Positions 63,095-64,000 of a stretch of 64,000 bases of DNA are shown piece after piece. The position numbers and the translations under genes are program-made. Where the stretch lies: assembly GCF_900109615.1 (NCBI RefSeq), contig NZ_FOIX01000002.1, positions 186,001-250,000 on the forward strand, written 5' to 3'. A model generated the notes under the pieces. It was not told the DNA's origin and did not search any database. It worked only from the letters and a program-made list of their open reading frames with translations. Numbering within the stretch: the first letter of the stretch is position 1; the number at the start of each line of letters is the position of its first letter. Source of the stretch: Kaistella antarctica. GTDB taxonomy: Bacteria; Bacteroidota; Bacteroidia; Flavobacteriales; Weeksellaceae.

Positions 63095-63739
63095 ATGAAA
63101 ACACTATTTTCAACAGTATTCGCCGTTTCTGTACTTTTTCTTACCTCTTGTAACGATAAAAAAGAAACCACAACAGAAACCATGATGTCTCCAGACATGC
63201 AAGGGATGAACCATAATAGTTCGGATAGTTCTGATATGCAGAACATGCAATCAATGGGAAACACCGACACTCCTGTTCCAGTAACTAATGCACCTAAAAC
63301 TTCAAAAACAGATTTTTCTAATTTGTTTGCTAATTATCAGCAAATGGCAGACGCTTTATCTTCTGATGACGATAAAAAAGCCGTGACGGTCGCGACCACT
63401 ATGTTGGCTTCTTTAAGTAAAGTAGATAAAACCACAATTCCTGCCGACCAGAAAAAAGAGTATGCGGATCTCGAAGCAGACATGAAAGAGCACGTGGAAC
63501 ATATCAAAGATAATGGAGGAAATATAGAACATCAGCGCGAGCATATGGAAATGCTGAGCAAAGATTTCTATGACCTGGCAAAAACTTTTGGTACAGCGAA
63601 ACCGATCTATAAAATATTCTGTCCAATGTACAACGACAACAAAGGTGCGTATTGGCTAAGTTCTTCGAAAGAGGTGAAAAATCCTTACTACGGTAAAGGA
63701 ATGCTTACCTGTGGCGAAGTACAGGAGGAAATTAAGTAA
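63095..63739 (+). CDS. DUF3347-domain lipoprotein with Met-rich linker
   Basis: This 214-aa lipoprotein (LFLTSCNDKKE, Cys ~19) has a Met/His-rich linker (~28-55: MMSPDMQGMNH, DMQNMQSMG), typical of periplasmic Cu(I)/Ag(I) carriers. A DUF3347 domain follows (~70-214: FANYQQMADALSSDDDKKAV, HREHMEML-like region, and CPMYNDNKGAYWLSSSKEVKNPYYG then MLTCG). This domain accompanies CusB-type efflux proteins. It is 14 nt upstream of the CusA/CzcA-like pump gene, so a copper or silver efflux role is likely. Confidence 0.87.
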   Translation: MKTLFSTVFAVSVLFLTSCNDKKETTTETMMSPDMQGMNHNSSDSSDMQNMQSMGNTDTPVPVTNAPKTSKTDFSNLFANYQQMADALSSDDDKKAVTVATTMLASLSKVDKTTIPADQKKEYADLEADMKEHVEHIKDNGGNIEHQREHMEMLSKDFYDLAKTFGTAKPIYKIFCPMYNDNKGAYWLSSSKEVKNPYYGKGMLTCGEVQEEIK

Positions 63740-63753
63740 AATGCTACAGGATT

Positions 63754-64000
63754 ATGATTCAAAATTTAATAAGATTATCTCTTAAAAACAGATACTTTGT
63801 ACTGCTGATTGCCGCAGGTCTGTTTATCTGGGGTATTTTTGCCGTTCGAAATAATCCGATTGATGCGATTCCTGATTTGAGTGAAAATCAGGTAATCGTT
63901 TTCACCGAGTGGATGGGAAGAAGTCCGCAGATCATCGAAGATCAGGTTACTTTTCCTTTGGTCAGCAATCTGCAGGGGATTCCAAAAATTAAAAACATCC
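63754..64000 (+). CDS. CusA/CzcA-family heavy-metal RND efflux pump (5' part, runs off the window)
   Basis: Only the first 82 codons are present. They read MIQNLIRLSLKNRYFVLLIA, a first membrane helix (AAGLFIWGIFAV), then NPIDAIPDLSENQVIVFTEWMGRSPQIIEDQVTFPL. This is the highly conserved N-terminus of heavy-metal efflux RND proteins (DAxPDxSxxQV; P..EDQVTyP). The open frame continues past base 64000. With the DUF3347 lipoprotein it should form part of a tripartite Cu/Ag (or divalent cation) exporter. Confidence 0.93.
   Translation, partial: MIQNLIRLSLKNRYFVLLIAAGLFIWGIFAVRNNPIDAIPDLSENQVIVFTEWMGRSPQIIEDQVTFPLVSNLQGIPKIKNI

Overview
The window is a chromosomal segment of a low-GC member of Bacteroidota, most likely class Flavobacteriia and close to Chryseobacterium/Kaistella (Weeksellaceae). 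Three things point there: paired SusC/SusD outer-membrane systems, promoters of the TTG-N17-23-TAnnTTTG type with little use of Shine-Dalgarno sites, and dispersed intergenic repeats that I recall from flavobacteria. No rRNA, CRISPR array or transposase gene was seen.

Layout. (1) 1-2120: metG on the minus strand. (2) 2450-18720: a maltodextrin/starch utilisation locus, SusC-SusD-two SusE/F-like lipoproteins-GH97 alpha-glucosidase-SBF-like transporter-GH13 amylase, ending in an NTF2-like secreted protein and a maltose-type MFS permease. Surface binding and import, periplasmic hydrolysis and inner-membrane uptake are all present. An AIPR-family (abortive infection) gene sits inside this locus. 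(3) 18724-31951: an ECF sigma factor and FecR anti-sigma factor, a second SusC (with STN domain)/SusD pair, a TlpA-like thioredoxin lipoprotein, a DsbD-like reductase and an M16 metallopeptidase. (4) 31950-34490: repeats, a pirin, a DUF808 protein and a possible small transcript. (5) 34491-41483: purine synthesis genes purM, purN, purH, purD and guaA. purN and purH are separated by a DUF559 endonuclease gene bounded by about 42-bp inverted repeats, an element-like insertion. (6) 41576-46448: UbiB-like kinase, lipoprotein, DEAD-box helicase, rpsO and a hypothetical secreted protein. (7) 46495-52414: a minus-strand run of small membrane, secreted and lipoprotein genes of unknown role plus an ADP-ribosylglycohydrolase. 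(8) 52823-57762: ssb, an HRDC protein, GNAT, hisS, small membrane proteins and a methyltransferase. (9) 57851-64000: tRNA-Ala(GGC), then the replication module of an integrated element (DNA-binding protein, primase-helicase, Toprim primase, HTH protein) with an iteron-like array. After gene remnants comes a heavy-metal (copper-type) module: a Cys-rich exported protein, a DUF3347 lipoprotein and the start of a CusA/CzcA RND pump that runs off the window.

The most notable points are the repeat-bounded DUF559 unit that supplies the last codons of purN, the iteron-like array in the tRNA-linked island, the AIPR gene inside a carbohydrate locus, and several families of structured intergenic repeats. 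Functions come from motif reading only. No database search was possible.
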